A DNA stretch of 16,927 bases from Mollicutes bacterium (GTDB lineage Bacteria; Bacillota_I; Bacilli_A; Izemoplasmatales; Izemoplasmataceae): positions 1 through 16,927 of the forward strand of contig PUMO01000027.1 of the NCBI GenBank assembly GCA_003551405.1, given 5' to 3'. Below are positions 1-7,557 of the stretch, one piece after another. The notes below the pieces were generated by a model, which had not been told where the DNA came from, ran no database searches, and saw only the letters and a program-made list of their open reading frames with translations. The position numbers were made by a program, and so were the translations under genes. Position 1 is the first letter of the stretch. Each line of letters opens with the position of its first letter.

Positions 1-761
1 AGGACCTATTATTTCAAAAAGCGGATCCCGCTAAATTCAAACGGGCACGCAAGGCTGTCAATGCTTACCCGAACATGGACGTCGGCGATGTTTCCCTTCA
101 AGGTGAAATTCTCAAATGGCTTCATGAACACTTAAATAACGGCGGCGAATTTACACCTGAAGCATACCGGAAACTCATTTATCAGCACATTAAGCCCGGC
201 GGCCCTTATGAAGGGTGGGTTGAAACGTACGGTAAACAACTCATCTATAACCAGCTTCAAACCTCACTTGAAGTGAACCAGTCTCCCATCGAAATCAACA
301 ATGAAGATTTAATCGGCTTCATTCCCTACCTAGCGGCTAAAATCCATGACAAAACCAATGATGACGCCTTTGAACTAGCCAAAGTATTCACAAGCAATAC
401 GGATTACCGGGCCTTTTATGATGTATTTGACGTCATCTTGGAAAGTGACGGAAAAAACAAAGCGGACACCCTTAAAAACGCAATCCAGCACGCCCCAAAA
501 CATTATGGGTTCAAACTTGCGTCCGCACTCAACAGTCAAACACCCAAAGATATTTTAAAAATTGTTGACACCAGTTGCGCGATCGGATATGCACTTCCCC
601 TTATTTTCACCATTGTCCACCACGCGCGCTCTTTTGAGGAGGCGTGCCGCATCAACACGCGCACCGGGGGCGCGAGCAGTGACCGCGGGACGCTAATTGG
701 CGCATTGATGCATCCCTTTGACCCGGCCCCAAAACACGTCACTGACACGGTAAACTTGTAA
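1..761 (+). CDS. ADP-ribosylglycohydrolase-family protein, C-terminal part (5' end outside window)
   Basis: The reading frame is already open at base 3 (DLLFQKADPAKF...), so the gene starts upstream and the Met codon at 75 is internal. About 252 codons are visible. The end of the protein has the ADP-ribosylglycohydrolase (DraG/ARH-like, mostly helical) layout: a TSCAIGYALPL stretch, a FEEACRINTRTGG stretch and a glycine-rich SSDRGTLIGALMHP. In this family the last block normally reads GGD followed by polar residues, and its Asp helps bind the catalytic metal ions. Here it reads GGASSDRG, so that Asp is Ala. Known members remove ADP-ribose from proteins or hydrolyse small ADP-ribose compounds; the substrate here cannot be told. 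The N-terminal metal site lies outside the window. The stop overlaps the next start by one base (TAATG), so the two genes are probably translationally coupled. Family assignment is fairly firm; catalytic activity is doubtful. Confidence 0.78.
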   Translation, partial: DLLFQKADPAKFKRARKAVNAYPNMDVGDVSLQGEILKWLHEHLNNGGEFTPEAYRKLIYQHIKPGGPYEGWVETYGKQLIYNQLQTSLEVNQSPIEINNEDLIGFIPYLAAKIHDKTNDDAFELAKVFTSNTDYRAFYDVFDVILESDGKNKADTLKNAIQHAPKHYGFKLASALNSQTPKDILKIVDTSCAIGYALPLIFTIVHHARSFEEACRINTRTGGASSDRGTLIGALMHPFDPAPKHVTDTVNL

Positions 762-1222
762 TGGATGACAAAACCATTGAAATGCTCGTGGACAAATGGG
801 CCAAGCAACTAAGAATCACCCCTACATTCGATGTGCAAACACGCGTGATTCATGATGCCACCTGGAGAAAAACCGGGGATCTCACGATTGACTGTGACGA
901 CAAAAAGGCCGTCATCATGATTAACGGCCAAAACCCAAGAAACCTCAATTTAGAGGAAGTCATCGTCCATGAACTTTTTCACTTGAAACTTTGGCCGCTT
1001 GACCAAGTCACTGAATCGTTAATCCAGAGCAATTACGACAACGATACAAAAGCGTATCAATTTGCTTACAGGCAATTCATGACAACCCTTGAACAAACCG
1101 TCAGCGAACTTGCGAAGACATACTTGTTAAAATATGGTGACAATAAAACCTTGTCGTTTAACCGCAGTGAGACACTGCCAAGCTTTGATACCCTTTATGA
1201 CAATGTGAAATCATTAAAATAA
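761..1222 (+). CDS. Small putative zinc metallopeptidase (HELFH motif)
   Basis: This is a 153-residue cytoplasmic protein with no signal peptide or membrane segment. Residues 70-74 read HELFH, a zincin-type HExxH motif, followed by LKLWPLDQVTESL. Just before it is a beta-rich segment (KKAVIMING) and then NLEEVIVHE, the usual strand-helix lead-in to an HExxH helix. The third metal ligand cannot be assigned; E110 or E115 in the following helix (LEQTVSELAK) are candidates. I do not recognise a named family. It resembles short hypothetical metallopeptidase-like proteins of Bacillota rather than SprT or ImmA in full. It starts inside the stop codon of the ADP-ribosylglycohydrolase-like gene, so the two are expected to be made together. 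Protease activity is inferred from the motif alone. Confidence 0.6.
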   Translation: MDDKTIEMLVDKWAKQLRITPTFDVQTRVIHDATWRKTGDLTIDCDDKKAVIMINGQNPRNLNLEEVIVHELFHLKLWPLDQVTESLIQSNYDNDTKAYQFAYRQFMTTLEQTVSELAKTYLLKYGDNKTLSFNRSETLPSFDTLYDNVKSLK

Positions 1223-1248
1223 GGCGCGAAACGGCGCCTTATTTTTTA
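1218..1248. terminator. Bidirectional intrinsic terminator
   Basis: A 10-bp stem (1218-1227 paired with 1234-1243, core AAGGCGC/GCGCCTT, 6-base loop) is followed by a T run on the + strand. On the - strand the stem is followed by TTATTTTAAT. It lies between the convergent ends of the metallopeptidase-like gene and the ABC-2 permease gene, and its right arm contains the permease stop codon. It can serve both transcripts. Confidence 0.85.
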
Positions 1249-2105
1249 TGGGCATAACGCTTGATTCTATAAACACTTAACACCGCGAAGGTAGCAGCCC
1301 AAAGTGCAACGATGATGATAAGCGTCACACCTGAGAGCATCCAGGTGTCAATACGGATGTCCACCCCGAAAAATAACCGGTAGTTATCCACGGAAGCTTG
1401 ATTGGTAAATACCATTTTAAGGGCATCGTCCATATATGCCTGGCGCATGAGACTCGCCATTTGCATGGGAGGAAACACATTAAGCACACTTTGAAACATC
1501 ACTGAAAAACTGCCAATCGGCACATAAAGCCCGGCCAAAAAACCAATCAATGTACCAATCAGTGTCGAAAGATTGTCATGGGCACTGGATGTCTTCAAGG
1601 TGGTCGTGATAAAAAAGAAGATTGACGCAAACATGAGATTTGAAAGCAACAATAACCCAATGACTTGTATGATACTAATCAGGGGCAACATGTAGCCAGT
1701 GAGCATAATCAGTAAAATGAGCGTGGCGATAAAACTGATCATCGAAAGCAATACGCCCGCTAAAAAAGCACTGAGCATATAAGAGAGCACGATATATACC
1801 CTGGACAACGGTGCCACAAAAAAGTCATCCATTGCATGCGTTTCAGAATCCTTAATGAACACATGCAAAAACCCAAGCGGGACCGTTGCGGACGCCACCA
1901 CAATCAATCCTGAAAAAATCCATGAATAGATCAAATAATTGCCTTCATTCGTGCCCGCAATGCTTTCAGGCACGCTGGCTTCCTGTACGTTGCCTAAAAA
2001 TAGTAAAAAGAGCGCAAGAATAATAAACACACTCAAAAACGAAAAGAATACAGCCCATTTATCACGGATATAACTTAACAAATGCCGCTTAATCAGCGCA
2101 CTCAT
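1239..2105 (-). CDS. ABC-2 type transporter permease
   Basis: This is a 288-residue integral membrane protein. After a short basic N-terminus (MSALIKRHLLSYIRDKWAVFF) there are about six hydrophobic segments. An extracytoplasmic loop follows the first (around residues 38-55) and a second long loop (around 210-255) precedes the last, the topology of ABC-2/DrrB-type exporters. The basic C-terminus (YRIKRYAHKK) fits a cytoplasmic end. Its start overlaps the end of the upstream ATPase gene by 4 bases (ATGA), so the two form one transcriptional and translational unit. The complex would export a drug, lipid or other hydrophobic compound, or supply self-resistance. The sequence does not indicate the substrate. 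Confidence 0.85.
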   Translation of the reverse strand: MSALIKRHLLSYIRDKWAVFFSFLSVFIILALFLLFLGNVQEASVPESIAGTNEGNYLIYSWIFSGLIVVASATVPLGFLHVFIKDSETHAMDDFFVAPLSRVYIVLSYMLSAFLAGVLLSMISFIATLILLIMLTGYMLPLISIIQVIGLLLLSNLMFASIFFFITTTLKTSSAHDNLSTLIGTLIGFLAGLYVPIGSFSVMFQSVLNVFPPMQMASLMRQAYMDDALKMVFTNQASVDNYRLFFGVDIRIDTWMLSGVTLIIIVALWAATFAVLSVYRIKRYAHKK

Positions 2106-3001
2106 GGTATAAACCGCCTTCCTGTGAGGTTTAAAAACACATCATCCATCGAACCTTCCACCACTTCAAAACTTTCAATGGTGTCGCGGTTTTCACTGAG
2201 GATTTTAAGCGCGTCAAACGGATGGTTAAGCGGCACATGAATGCGCCCTTCAACCGACGTGCCGCCGAGCGCCTTACTTAATGTTTCAATCGTTGAAACA
2301 TCCTTCGGCGTAACATACAACATGTTTTTTGCGTGTTTAAGGCGTAAATGGTGCGCGCTATCCTCCGCAATGATTTCACCGCGGTCAATGATGACTACAT
2401 GATCGGCATCATGCACTTCTTCCATGTAATGCGTCGTTAACAACACTGTCATATTGGTTTCTTTTCGTACCCGCGTCATGACCGTCCACAGTTGACGGCG
2501 TGTGAGCGGATCAAGACCCGTTGTGGGTTCATCCAAAATCAAAATTTTCGGTTCATTGATCAAGGCGCGCGCCACATCAATTTTTCGCCGCTGTCCCCCG
2601 GACAGTGTCTTTACACGCTGATTGAGTGTGTCTTTAAAGTCCATCCACTCCGATAAGGTGTCAATCCGTTTTAAAACGGTGGCTTTCCTTAACCCATAAA
2701 ACTGCCCACGCAATAAAAGATTCTCTTTAACACTGAGCATGTCATCAAGTGTGGACTGCTGAAACACAATGCCAATCATACGGCGGATGCGTGCATCATT
2801 TTCAGTAAGCCTCTTTCCATGAATATGAACCTCACCGCTTGTTTTACTGAGTAACGTCGAAAGAATGCGTACCGTGGTGGTTTTCCCTGCACCATTGGGT
2901 CCGAGCAAAGCAAAAAACGACCCTTGTTTTACAGAGAAAGTGATGCCTTTTAGAGCCTCAATTTCTCCGTAATCTTTTGTTAAATGTTGAACATTAATCA
3001 T
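2102..3001 (-). CDS. ABC transporter ATP-binding protein (DrrA/CcmA-type exporter ATPase)
   Basis: This is a 299-residue protein with one complete nucleotide-binding domain. Walker A is GPNGAGKTT at 34-42, the Q-loop is at about 81-82, the signature is LSGGQ at 133-137, Walker B is ILILDEP at 153-159, and the switch His is H192 in TTH. A C-terminal region of about 80 residues, ending in MDDVFLNLTGR, is typical of the DrrA/NodI-like exporter class. All catalytic residues are present. The start at 3001 is supported by a strong AAGGGG site a few bases upstream on this strand. It energises the adjacent permease; exporters of this class work as a dimer of ATPase plus membrane subunits. The gene is divergent from the diguanylate cyclase gene. 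Confidence 0.93.
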   Translation of the reverse strand: MINVQHLTKDYGEIEALKGITFSVKQGSFFALLGPNGAGKTTTVRILSTLLSKTSGEVHIHGKRLTENDARIRRMIGIVFQQSTLDDMLSVKENLLLRGQFYGLRKATVLKRIDTLSEWMDFKDTLNQRVKTLSGGQRRKIDVARALINEPKILILDEPTTGLDPLTRRQLWTVMTRVRKETNMTVLLTTHYMEEVHDADHVVIIDRGEIIAEDSAHHLRLKHAKNMLYVTPKDVSTIETLSKALGGTSVEGRIHVPLNHPFDALKILSENRDTIESFEVVEGSMDDVFLNLTGRRFIP

Positions 3002-3049
3002 CAGTTCACCCCTTCTTATCGGTCATCCCTGCACTATTTCTCAATAATT

Positions 3050-3055
3050 ATTATA
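3050..3055 (-). promoter_or_regulatory. Putative -10 element for the ABC exporter operon
   Basis: On the - strand TATAAT reads from 3055 to 3050, about 50 bases upstream of the ATPase start, inside the AT-rich divergent intergenic region. No good -35 box stands 16-18 bases upstream, where the sequence is AT-only (around 3073-3079). This is a reasonable but unproven promoter. Confidence 0.4.
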
Positions 3056-3115
3056 TCCTAACGCAGCTAGAAATAATAATTTTTTTAGCTTTGAAGTGTT
3101 AAAGTGCTCCCCTGG

Positions 3116-3124
3116 TGGTATACT
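3116..3124 (+). promoter_or_regulatory. Extended -10 promoter for the diguanylate cyclase gene
   Basis: TGGTATACT (TGn followed by TATACT) lies 20 bases upstream of the ATG at 3144, with no convincing -35, as is common for extended -10 promoters. A transcript from here would begin near 3131. That places the upstream Met codon at 3096 outside the mRNA and supports the later start. Confidence 0.5.
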
Positions 3125-3143
3125 TAAAATAATCAGGAGCGTG

Positions 3144-4652
3144 ATGAATATGGACGGCTTTCAGCTATTTACACTTATGCTTTCTTTGCTGATCAGTATT
3201 GCGATTGGTGGTTATGTATTTGTCTACCGGCATAAAGCGGGCGCCAAGCCGATGATATTCATCAGCCTTTTTATCATGTTTTGGAACCTCGTTACGATAT
3301 TTGAGTACTCGGTAATAGACCATGACAGTAAGCTTTTATGGCGAAACCTTGCCCAAATAAGTGGCTTTATGTTGCCTTATGTCATATTCTATTTTACGCT
3401 TGATTTTACAGAGACCAAAAATAAAAAGCCTTTTTTAGCGTTGATGGCGCTCCCCCTTATTGCCATCACACTCATCTTTACCAACCCTTGGCATCATTGG
3501 GTTCGAAGTGGCACATACATCAACAGTGACACCGGTCATTTGGTGGTGGATGTGACTTTGCTTGGTTTGATGATTGTTCTTTTAAACATGGCATTCATAC
3601 TGCTTGGTGTCATTGTTTTGCTCAATCATTTAAGACAAACCACGGGCAAACACAGAAAACAAACCATCGTGATCATCTTGGTCATGATATTTAATGTCGT
3701 TTTAACCATTGCGAATCTAACCGTATTTGATGTGATTGGTTTGCGTGTGTTGACCAGTTCACTATACACCCCAAGTTTAATCTTGTTTTTCTACGCATTG
3801 TTCAAATATGATTTCTTCGTAGTAAGCCCCCTCACGAAAGACCGTCTCCTCGTGGTGATTGATCACTTGGTCATTGTTGTAAACCCAAAAGGGGAAGTCG
3901 TTGAGTGGAACCCCGCAGCGTATGAACATTTCGCGGATGATCACCAAATAACACTTCGTGAAGGCATGAGGGTCAATGCCTTATTCCACAAACCCTTGCA
4001 AGTTCCACTTAAAACAAACAGTCATACACAGGAAATCATTCATAAGGACGCAACAGGTGAGCGCACTTTTGAACTTCACTTCCATCCCCTTTTCACGAAA
4101 CAGCTCTATTCAGGCATGCTTCTTTTGATTGAGAATATTACCTCCAAAAAATCCTATGAACAACTGCTGAAAATGCGCGCCGATTACGATGCACTGACGC
4201 AATTATTAAACCGTACTGCGTTTCAAAAAGCATTTGATAAATTAAGCGGCCAAAGCTACATCATGCTCATGCTCGATATCGATGATTTTAAAGCCGTTAA
4301 TGATACGTATGGTCATGCGGCCGGCGATGAAATTTTGGCAGAGATTGCAAATATATTGAAACGTATCATTCCGCCGCACTGTCTTACCGGACGACTGGGC
4401 GGTGAGGAATTCGCGGCCGCAGGCATAGATATTTTTCAGGCGACAGCGCTTACAATGGCTGAGACTCTACGAAAAGAAATTGAAACCGTTCCCTTTAATA
4501 TAAATGGCGCCAAAATCCATGTGACCGCATCAATTGGCGTGGCACATACAACATTCAAAAGTGGATTTGATAAACTCCGTCATCAAGCTGACAATGCCAT
4601 GTATCAAGCCAAAGAAAAAGGAAAAAATACAGTCTGTCTTTACAAAGATTAA
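3144..4652 (+). CDS. Membrane diguanylate cyclase: 7TM sensor - PAS - GGDEF
   Basis: The preferred start is ATG 3144 (502 residues): AGGAG at 3135-3139 stands 4 bases before it and 10 before ATG 3150. Residues 1 to about 225 form seven hydrophobic helices resembling the histidine-kinase N-terminal 7TM sensor domain, with the typical TNPWHHWVR segment. A PAS-like region follows (about 235-340; LVIVVNPKGEVVEWNPAAYEHF begins it). The C-terminal GGDEF domain (about 345-502) has the YDALTQLLNR entry, LDIDDFKAVND with the metal-binding Asp near 378, and an intact GGEEF at 419-423. It should make cyclic di-GMP from two GTP at the inner membrane face in response to an unknown signal. The inhibitory I-site RxxD is absent: the equivalent positions are P410 and C413. 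The gene stands alone, with no EAL or PilZ gene next to it. Confidence 0.9.
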   Translation: MNMDGFQLFTLMLSLLISIAIGGYVFVYRHKAGAKPMIFISLFIMFWNLVTIFEYSVIDHDSKLLWRNLAQISGFMLPYVIFYFTLDFTETKNKKPFLALMALPLIAITLIFTNPWHHWVRSGTYINSDTGHLVVDVTLLGLMIVLLNMAFILLGVIVLLNHLRQTTGKHRKQTIVIILVMIFNVVLTIANLTVFDVIGLRVLTSSLYTPSLILFFYALFKYDFFVVSPLTKDRLLVVIDHLVIVVNPKGEVVEWNPAAYEHFADDHQITLREGMRVNALFHKPLQVPLKTNSHTQEIIHKDATGERTFELHFHPLFTKQLYSGMLLLIENITSKKSYEQLLKMRADYDALTQLLNRTAFQKAFDKLSGQSYIMLMLDIDDFKAVNDTYGHAAGDEILAEIANILKRIIPPHCLTGRLGGEEFAAAGIDIFQATALTMAETLRKEIETVPFNINGAKIHVTASIGVAHTTFKSGFDKLRHQADNAMYQAKEKGKNTVCLYKD

Positions 4653-4770
4653 AACTTCTAGTATCATGACGAAGGTTTGTTTGATGGAAACACTTTCTTG
4701 AAAATCATAGCCCTTTTTTTGCAGCTCACACTTTGATATTCAAAAAGAAATGCAATTTAACGTTCTTATC

Positions 4771-4799
4771 TTGAAAACACTTTCTACAATAAGTATAAT
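4771..4799 (+). promoter_or_regulatory. Sigma-A promoter of the nucleoside transporter operon
   Basis: TTGAAA (4771-4776), a 17-base spacer and a perfect TATAAT (4794-4799) form a near-consensus promoter. The start point would be near 4806, leaving a short 5' leader before the lipoprotein gene. It also rules out the in-frame ATG at 4750 as the start. An 11-base sequence, AAACACTTTCT, occurs within the spacer region (4775-4785) and again upstream at 4688-4698. Confidence 0.85.
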
Positions 4800-4845
4800 T
4801 AGACTAGAACAAGCCAAGAAACTATATTATCCAAGGAGGAAATTT

Positions 4846-5928
4846 ATGCGTAAAAAGTTATTTTTATTTTTTGCACTGTTTATCGGTGCATTTACCCTCG
4901 CTGCGTGCGGCGAGCTTGATGAAGTCGAAATCGCCATGATCACCGACTACGGCGATATCGATGATGAGTCATTTAACCAAGGAACATGGGAAGGCATTGA
5001 AGCCTATGCTGAGGAGCATGGCATCAATGCGGAATATTACCGTCCATCCGATGTTTCAACCAGTGATTATGTGAACTCTATTGACACAGCCATTAATGAT
5101 GGCGCTCAAATTGTTATCACACCTGGTTTCCTTTTCGAAGAAGCAATTTATCAAGCACAGTACGATCACCCTGATGTTAAATTCGTGTTGCTTGATGCGG
5201 AACCAATCGATGAGGACGGAAACCCTGATACTGCAGACAATACCGTTTCAATCTATTATGAAGAACATGAGTCTGGCTTCCTAGCTGGGTATGCTGCTGT
5301 GAAGGAAGGTATCGAAGACCATGGTTTCATGGGCGGTATTGATGTGCCTGCGGTTCGCCGCTTCGGCACAGGTTATATTGCTGGTGTGCATTATGCCGCT
5401 AGTGAAAACGGTGTCGATATTAACTTCCCTGACAACCGTTATGATTACCTCGGTACATTTGATGCCGGACCGGACGTAGAAACACAAGCGGCTGGCTGGT
5501 ATGATGGCGGCACTGAAGTCATATTTGCTTCCGCAGGTGGCGCCGGTGGTAGTGTCATGGCTGCCGCAGCTGACGCTGATGCATGGATGATCGGTGTTGA
5601 CGTTGACCAATCTGGTGAAAGTGATACTGTCTTAACCAGTGCAACCAAAGCGCTTGCTGAATCGGTTCAATTAGTCCTGGATGAATTCTATGATGACAAC
5701 TTCCCAGGCGGTGAAGTTAGATATTTAGGTGCTGATGATGATGGTGTCGCACTACCAATGGAAACTTCTCGTTTTGAAACATTCACTCAAGAAGAATATG
5801 ATGATATCTATAGTCAGATTGCTTCTGGTGAATTCACAGTTCCTGCTGATTATGCAGAACTCGAAGATTTCTTTGATGAGTACGACCTCGGCGAAATCGG
5901 CATTGAAGAAGATACTGTTCAACCATAA
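4846..5928 (+). CDS. nupN: BMP-family nucleoside-binding lipoprotein of an ABC importer
   Basis: The start is ATG 4846 (360 residues), 6 bases after an ideal AAGGAGG at 4833-4839. The longer in-frame opening from 4750 would begin upstream of the promoter. MRKK plus a hydrophobic stretch ends in the lipobox LAAC (residues 18-21), so Cys21 should be lipidated and the protein anchored on the outer face of the membrane. The mature part has Bmp/PnrA family hallmarks: GDIDDESFNQGTWEGI near the N-terminus, then a NTVSIYYEEHESGFLAGYAA region, and later VDVDQSGESDTVLTSATK. Family members bind purine or other nucleosides. It is rich in Asp and Glu, especially at the C-terminus. It is followed by the matching ATPase and two permeases in the nupNOPQ order, with a hairpin after its stop. 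Confidence 0.9.
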   Translation: MRKKLFLFFALFIGAFTLAACGELDEVEIAMITDYGDIDDESFNQGTWEGIEAYAEEHGINAEYYRPSDVSTSDYVNSIDTAINDGAQIVITPGFLFEEAIYQAQYDHPDVKFVLLDAEPIDEDGNPDTADNTVSIYYEEHESGFLAGYAAVKEGIEDHGFMGGIDVPAVRRFGTGYIAGVHYAASENGVDINFPDNRYDYLGTFDAGPDVETQAAGWYDGGTEVIFASAGGAGGSVMAAAADADAWMIGVDVDQSGESDTVLTSATKALAESVQLVLDEFYDDNFPGGEVRYLGADDDGVALPMETSRFETFTQEEYDDIYSQIASGEFTVPADYAELEDFFDEYDLGEIGIEEDTVQP

Positions 5929-5970
5929 CCAATAAATTATACATCTTAAGAAAATCTATAGCATCATGTT

Positions 5971-6003
5971 GAGAGGAAAGTACTAACTTTCCTCTCTTCT
6001 TCT
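5971..6003 (+). terminator. Intercistronic hairpin / partial terminator after the lipoprotein gene
   Basis: GAGAGGAAAGT (5971-5981) pairs perfectly with ACTTTCCTCTC (5986-5996) around the 4-base loop ACTA, followed by TTCTTCT, a mixed rather than pure T run. It lies between the binding-protein gene and the ATPase gene of one transport system. It is best read as a leaky terminator or a 3'-end stabiliser that yields more binding protein than ATPase. Confidence 0.7.
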
Positions 6004-6030
6004 ATCAATCAAGCAAAGAAGGTGAAAAAC

Positions 6031-7557
6031 ATGGACCATGCAGTCGAAATGATAAACATTACCAAGGAATTTCCTGGCATTAAAGCCAATGACAAGATTG
6101 ACCTTCGCTTGAAAAAAGGGGAAATCCACGCCTTACTTGGAGAAAACGGGGCTGGAAAAAGTACGTTGATGAGCATCCTTTTCGGCATCTATAAAGCCGA
6201 TGAAGGAGAAATCCGTGTCAACAATGAACCCGCAGAAATCACCAATCCAAACGATGCCAACAAACTCGGCATTGGAATGGTGCATCAACATTTCAAGCTA
6301 GTGGACAGATTTACTGTCCTTGAAAATATCATTCTTGGCTTTGAGGATACCAAAAATCGTGTGCTCGTCTATGACGATGCGCGCGAAAAGATTAAAGAAT
6401 TGTCCGAGCAATACAATTTAAAAGTTGACCCAGATAAACGCGTGGCTGACATTTCAGTTGGTCACCAACAACGTGTGGAAATACTGAAGATGCTTTACCG
6501 TGATGCGGAAATTTTAATACTAGACGAACCAACCGCATCACTTACACCTCAGGAAATTGATGAACTCATGGACATTCTTAAAACACTGCGTAAAGAGGGC
6601 AAATCCATCTTGTTTATAAGCCATAAACTTAAAGAAATCATGGAAATTGCGGACCGTTGTACCATTTTACGCAGAGGAAAATATATTGACACTGTCAATA
6701 TTCATGAGACTTCATTTGAAGAACTCGCAGAAAAGATGGTAGGACGCAAGGTGGATTTTACTCTAGAAAAAGATAAAGCCAAGCCTAAAGACACTGTCCT
6801 ATCGATGAAAAACGTGAATGTCACTGACCCCATTAGTCAACAACATGTCGTAAAAGATTTTACAGCTGAATCCAAACGCGGCGAAATCCTTGTTGTTGCA
6901 GGGATTGAAGGGAATGGACAAACAGAACTCATTTATGGACTGACTGGATTATATCCTGTCGATTCGGGTGAGATTCATCTTAATGAAGAAAACGTGACTG
7001 AATACTCCATTCGTGAACGGGCCCTCGCCGGTATTTCACATATTCCTGAAGACCGTCAAAAACATGGGCTGATTCTAGATTTTCCGCTAGAATATAACAT
7101 GATACTTCAAAGTTACCATCAAGAACCCTTTCAAAAACGGGGATTTTTACAATTTGACGCAATCCGGGATCATACGAACCGTTTGATTGAACGTTTTGAC
7201 GTACGTTCATCTTCTGGCGCAAAATCAGTAACCAGAAGTTTATCTGGTGGTAACCAACAAAAAGCAATTTTGGGCCGTGAAATCGACCGCGAAAGCGACC
7301 TTTTACTCGCCGTTCAACCCACCCGCGGACTAGATGTCGGTGCCATTGAATTTATTCACAAGGAACTTGTCAATTATCGTGATCAAGATAAATCAGTCAT
7401 GATTGTTTCTTATGACCTTGATGAGGTCTTCAATCTCGCTGATCGCATCTTAGTCATGTATGAAGGCGAGAATGTTGGTGTCTTCGATCCTAAAGAAGTC
7501 TCCCGCGAAGACCTCGGCCTTTACATGGCAGGTTCTAAAAAGGGTGATCAATCATGA
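6031..7557 (+). CDS. nupO: Nucleoside ABC importer, double ATPase subunit
   Basis: The start is ATG 6031 (508 residues), 6 bases after AAGAAGGTG; the GTG at 6022 lies within that ribosome site. There are two ABC domains in tandem. The N-terminal one is complete: Walker A GENGAGKST at 37-45, a VGHQQR signature near 143-148, and ILILDEP near 161-167. The C-terminal one is the usual degenerate half of sugar/nucleoside importers. It has GIEGNGQTEL in place of Walker A (about 291-300), an intact LSGGNQQK signature (about 403-410) and AVQPTRGLD (about 427-435), with Gln where the catalytic Glu would be. This pattern is typical of NupO/YufO and RbsA-like subunits, so it is not a sign of decay. It powers uptake through the two following permeases, and its stop overlaps the next start by 4 bases. 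Confidence 0.93.
   Translation: MDHAVEMINITKEFPGIKANDKIDLRLKKGEIHALLGENGAGKSTLMSILFGIYKADEGEIRVNNEPAEITNPNDANKLGIGMVHQHFKLVDRFTVLENIILGFEDTKNRVLVYDDAREKIKELSEQYNLKVDPDKRVADISVGHQQRVEILKMLYRDAEILILDEPTASLTPQEIDELMDILKTLRKEGKSILFISHKLKEIMEIADRCTILRRGKYIDTVNIHETSFEELAEKMVGRKVDFTLEKDKAKPKDTVLSMKNVNVTDPISQQHVVKDFTAESKRGEILVVAGIEGNGQTELIYGLTGLYPVDSGEIHLNEENVTEYSIRERALAGISHIPEDRQKHGLILDFPLEYNMILQSYHQEPFQKRGFLQFDAIRDHTNRLIERFDVRSSSGAKSVTRSLSGGNQQKAILGREIDRESDLLLAVQPTRGLDVGAIEFIHKELVNYRDQDKSVMIVSYDLDEVFNLADRILVMYEGENVGVFDPKEVSREDLGLYMAGSKKGDQS

Noticed and set aside
3096..3143. N-terminal extension of the diguanylate cyclase from ATG 3096
   Set aside because: It has no ribosome site and lies upstream of the extended -10 at 3116-3124, while ATG 3144 follows AGGAG.
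4692..4706. CodY-box-like sequence ACTTTCTTGAAAATC upstream of the nucleoside importer
   Set aside because: It has four mismatches to AATTTTCWGAAAATT and lies about 65 bases upstream of the -35. Such matches are common by chance in AT-rich DNA, although the related nup operon of Bacillus subtilis is CodY-controlled.
4653..4770. Possible terminator after the diguanylate cyclase gene (T run at 4713-4720)
   Set aside because: No stable stem precedes the T run.
4750..4845. N-terminal extension of the BMP lipoprotein from ATG 4750
   Set aside because: The near-consensus promoter (4771-4799) lies inside it, and the true signal peptide begins at 4846 after AAGGAGG.
6903..7340. Degenerate second ATPase domain of NupO as a sign of mutation
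   Set aside because: The degenerate Walker A and the Glu-to-Gln change in AVQPTRGLD are normal for this double-ATPase family.
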